A stretch of DNA of 6,260 nucleotides from NCBI GenBank assembly GCA_030834765.1, contig JAUQXG010000388.1:1-6260 (forward strand). The letters are read 5' to 3'. Below the pieces are notes generated by a model that was given only the letters and a program-made list of their open reading frames with translations, ran no database searches and was not told where the DNA came from. Source of the DNA: Lutispora sp. (GTDB taxonomy: Bacteria; Bacillota; Clostridia; Lutisporales; Lutisporaceae). The translations under genes and the position numbers were made by a program. The first letter of the stretch is position 1. Each line of letters begins with the position of its first letter. Of this stretch, positions 5,960 to 6,260 are shown in pieces.

Positions 5960-6260
5960 TTATTCAACTGCATCCAGTTTTTCTTCATTCTTAATTTCGT
6001 TTGAAAATGAGATGAAGAAAGGATTGAAACCTGATTTTGTCTCATTAACTAAATCCTCAGAATGACTCGGATCGATAGATAAGCTTTCAAATGGCTCATC
6101 ATCAAACATAAATATCTGCAAATTCTCTTTCCCAATGCTTTCGTAAGCCTTTGATATCACTTCCCCAACAGCTTTACGATTCTTCTCATCAAATGGTTTC
6201 GAAATATGATCAATCACAAGAATCGGAATCAGCGGGTATCTATTATCTTCAATCAAAAGC
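5960..6260 (-). CDS. C-terminal fragment of a probable P-loop (SMC/ABC-like) ATPase, cut by the window edge
   Basis: About 99 C-terminal residues are visible and the reading frame stays open to the window edge, so the gene starts outside. A TTG at 6256-6254 could be read as a start, but a hydrophobic strand ending in Asp follows within 16 codons, as expected for the interior of a larger protein. That strand, IPILVIDHISKPFD, looks like an ABC/SMC-type Walker B strand plus D-loop, with His where the catalytic Glu usually stands. A helix follows, then a second strand (LQIFMFDDEP) that could correspond to the strand leading to the switch/H-loop. The last 40 residues are acidic and look flexible. 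The stop is TAA at 5962-5960. A 105 bp gap separates it from the GHKL ATPase gene on the same strand, so it may belong to the same cluster. Family assignment is inference from a short fragment; an unrelated nucleotide-binding fold is possible. Confidence 0.6.
   Translation of the reverse strand, partial: LLIEDNRYPLIPILVIDHISKPFDEKNRKAVGEVISKAYESIGKENLQIFMFDDEPFESLSIDPSHSEDLVNETKSGFNPFFISFSNEIKNEEKLDAVE

Noticed and set aside
6254..6256. TTG as the start of the upstream gene
   Set aside because: The frame is open to the window edge and the visible part looks like the core and tail of a larger ATPase, so the TTG is more likely an internal Leu codon.
1..6260. CRISPR array, tRNA or rRNA gene, insertion sequence, integrase or attachment site
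   Set aside because: No regularly spaced repeat series, tRNA-like clover or terminal inverted repeats with a transposase were seen; nearly all the window is coding.

Overview
The window is AT-rich and carries strong Shine-Dalgarno sequences (GGAGG, AAGGAG, AGGAGA) at normal spacing before its genes. This fits a low-GC Gram-positive bacterium (Bacillota), though the genus cannot be named from the sequence. All supported genes lie on the minus strand, so transcription runs from high to low coordinates. The content is accessory rather than housekeeping: ATPase and toxin-like effector families typical of anti-phage defence islands.

Layout in transcription order: (1) 6260-5960, the C-terminal end of a gene entering from outside the window, with a Walker-B-like strand suggesting an SMC/ABC or related P-loop ATPase. 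(2) 5854-2771, a large (1027 aa) GHKL/Hsp90-like ATPase of the sacsin N-terminal type. (3) 2749-1673, an AlbA_2 (Schlafen-type) domain fused to a C-terminal HEPN domain with an intact R-x4-H ribonuclease motif. (4) 1520-1170, a 116 aa acidic protein of unknown family. (5) 1074-61, a SIR2-like protein with a complete NAD-binding motif set and a zinc-ribbon-like insert.

The GHKL and AlbA_2-HEPN genes are tightly coupled. The start codon of the first and probably of the second should be moved inward from the longest ORF, because good ribosome binding sites lie just before internal ATGs. The last two genes follow gaps of 152 and 95 bp. Weak promoter-like hexamers occur in both gaps, and the 95 bp gap also holds a 12-bp exact direct repeat, so these genes may be separately controlled.

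Working model (inference): a multi-gene defence system in which one or two ATPases (the partial one and the Hsp90/sacsin-like one) sense or transduce a signal, and two different toxic activities act as effectors: RNA cleavage by HEPN and NAD+ consumption by SIR2. I do not recognise this exact gene set as a named system. The pairing of an Hsp90/sacsin-like ATPase with a HEPN protein recalls eukaryotic sacsin, which carries both domain types in one chain.
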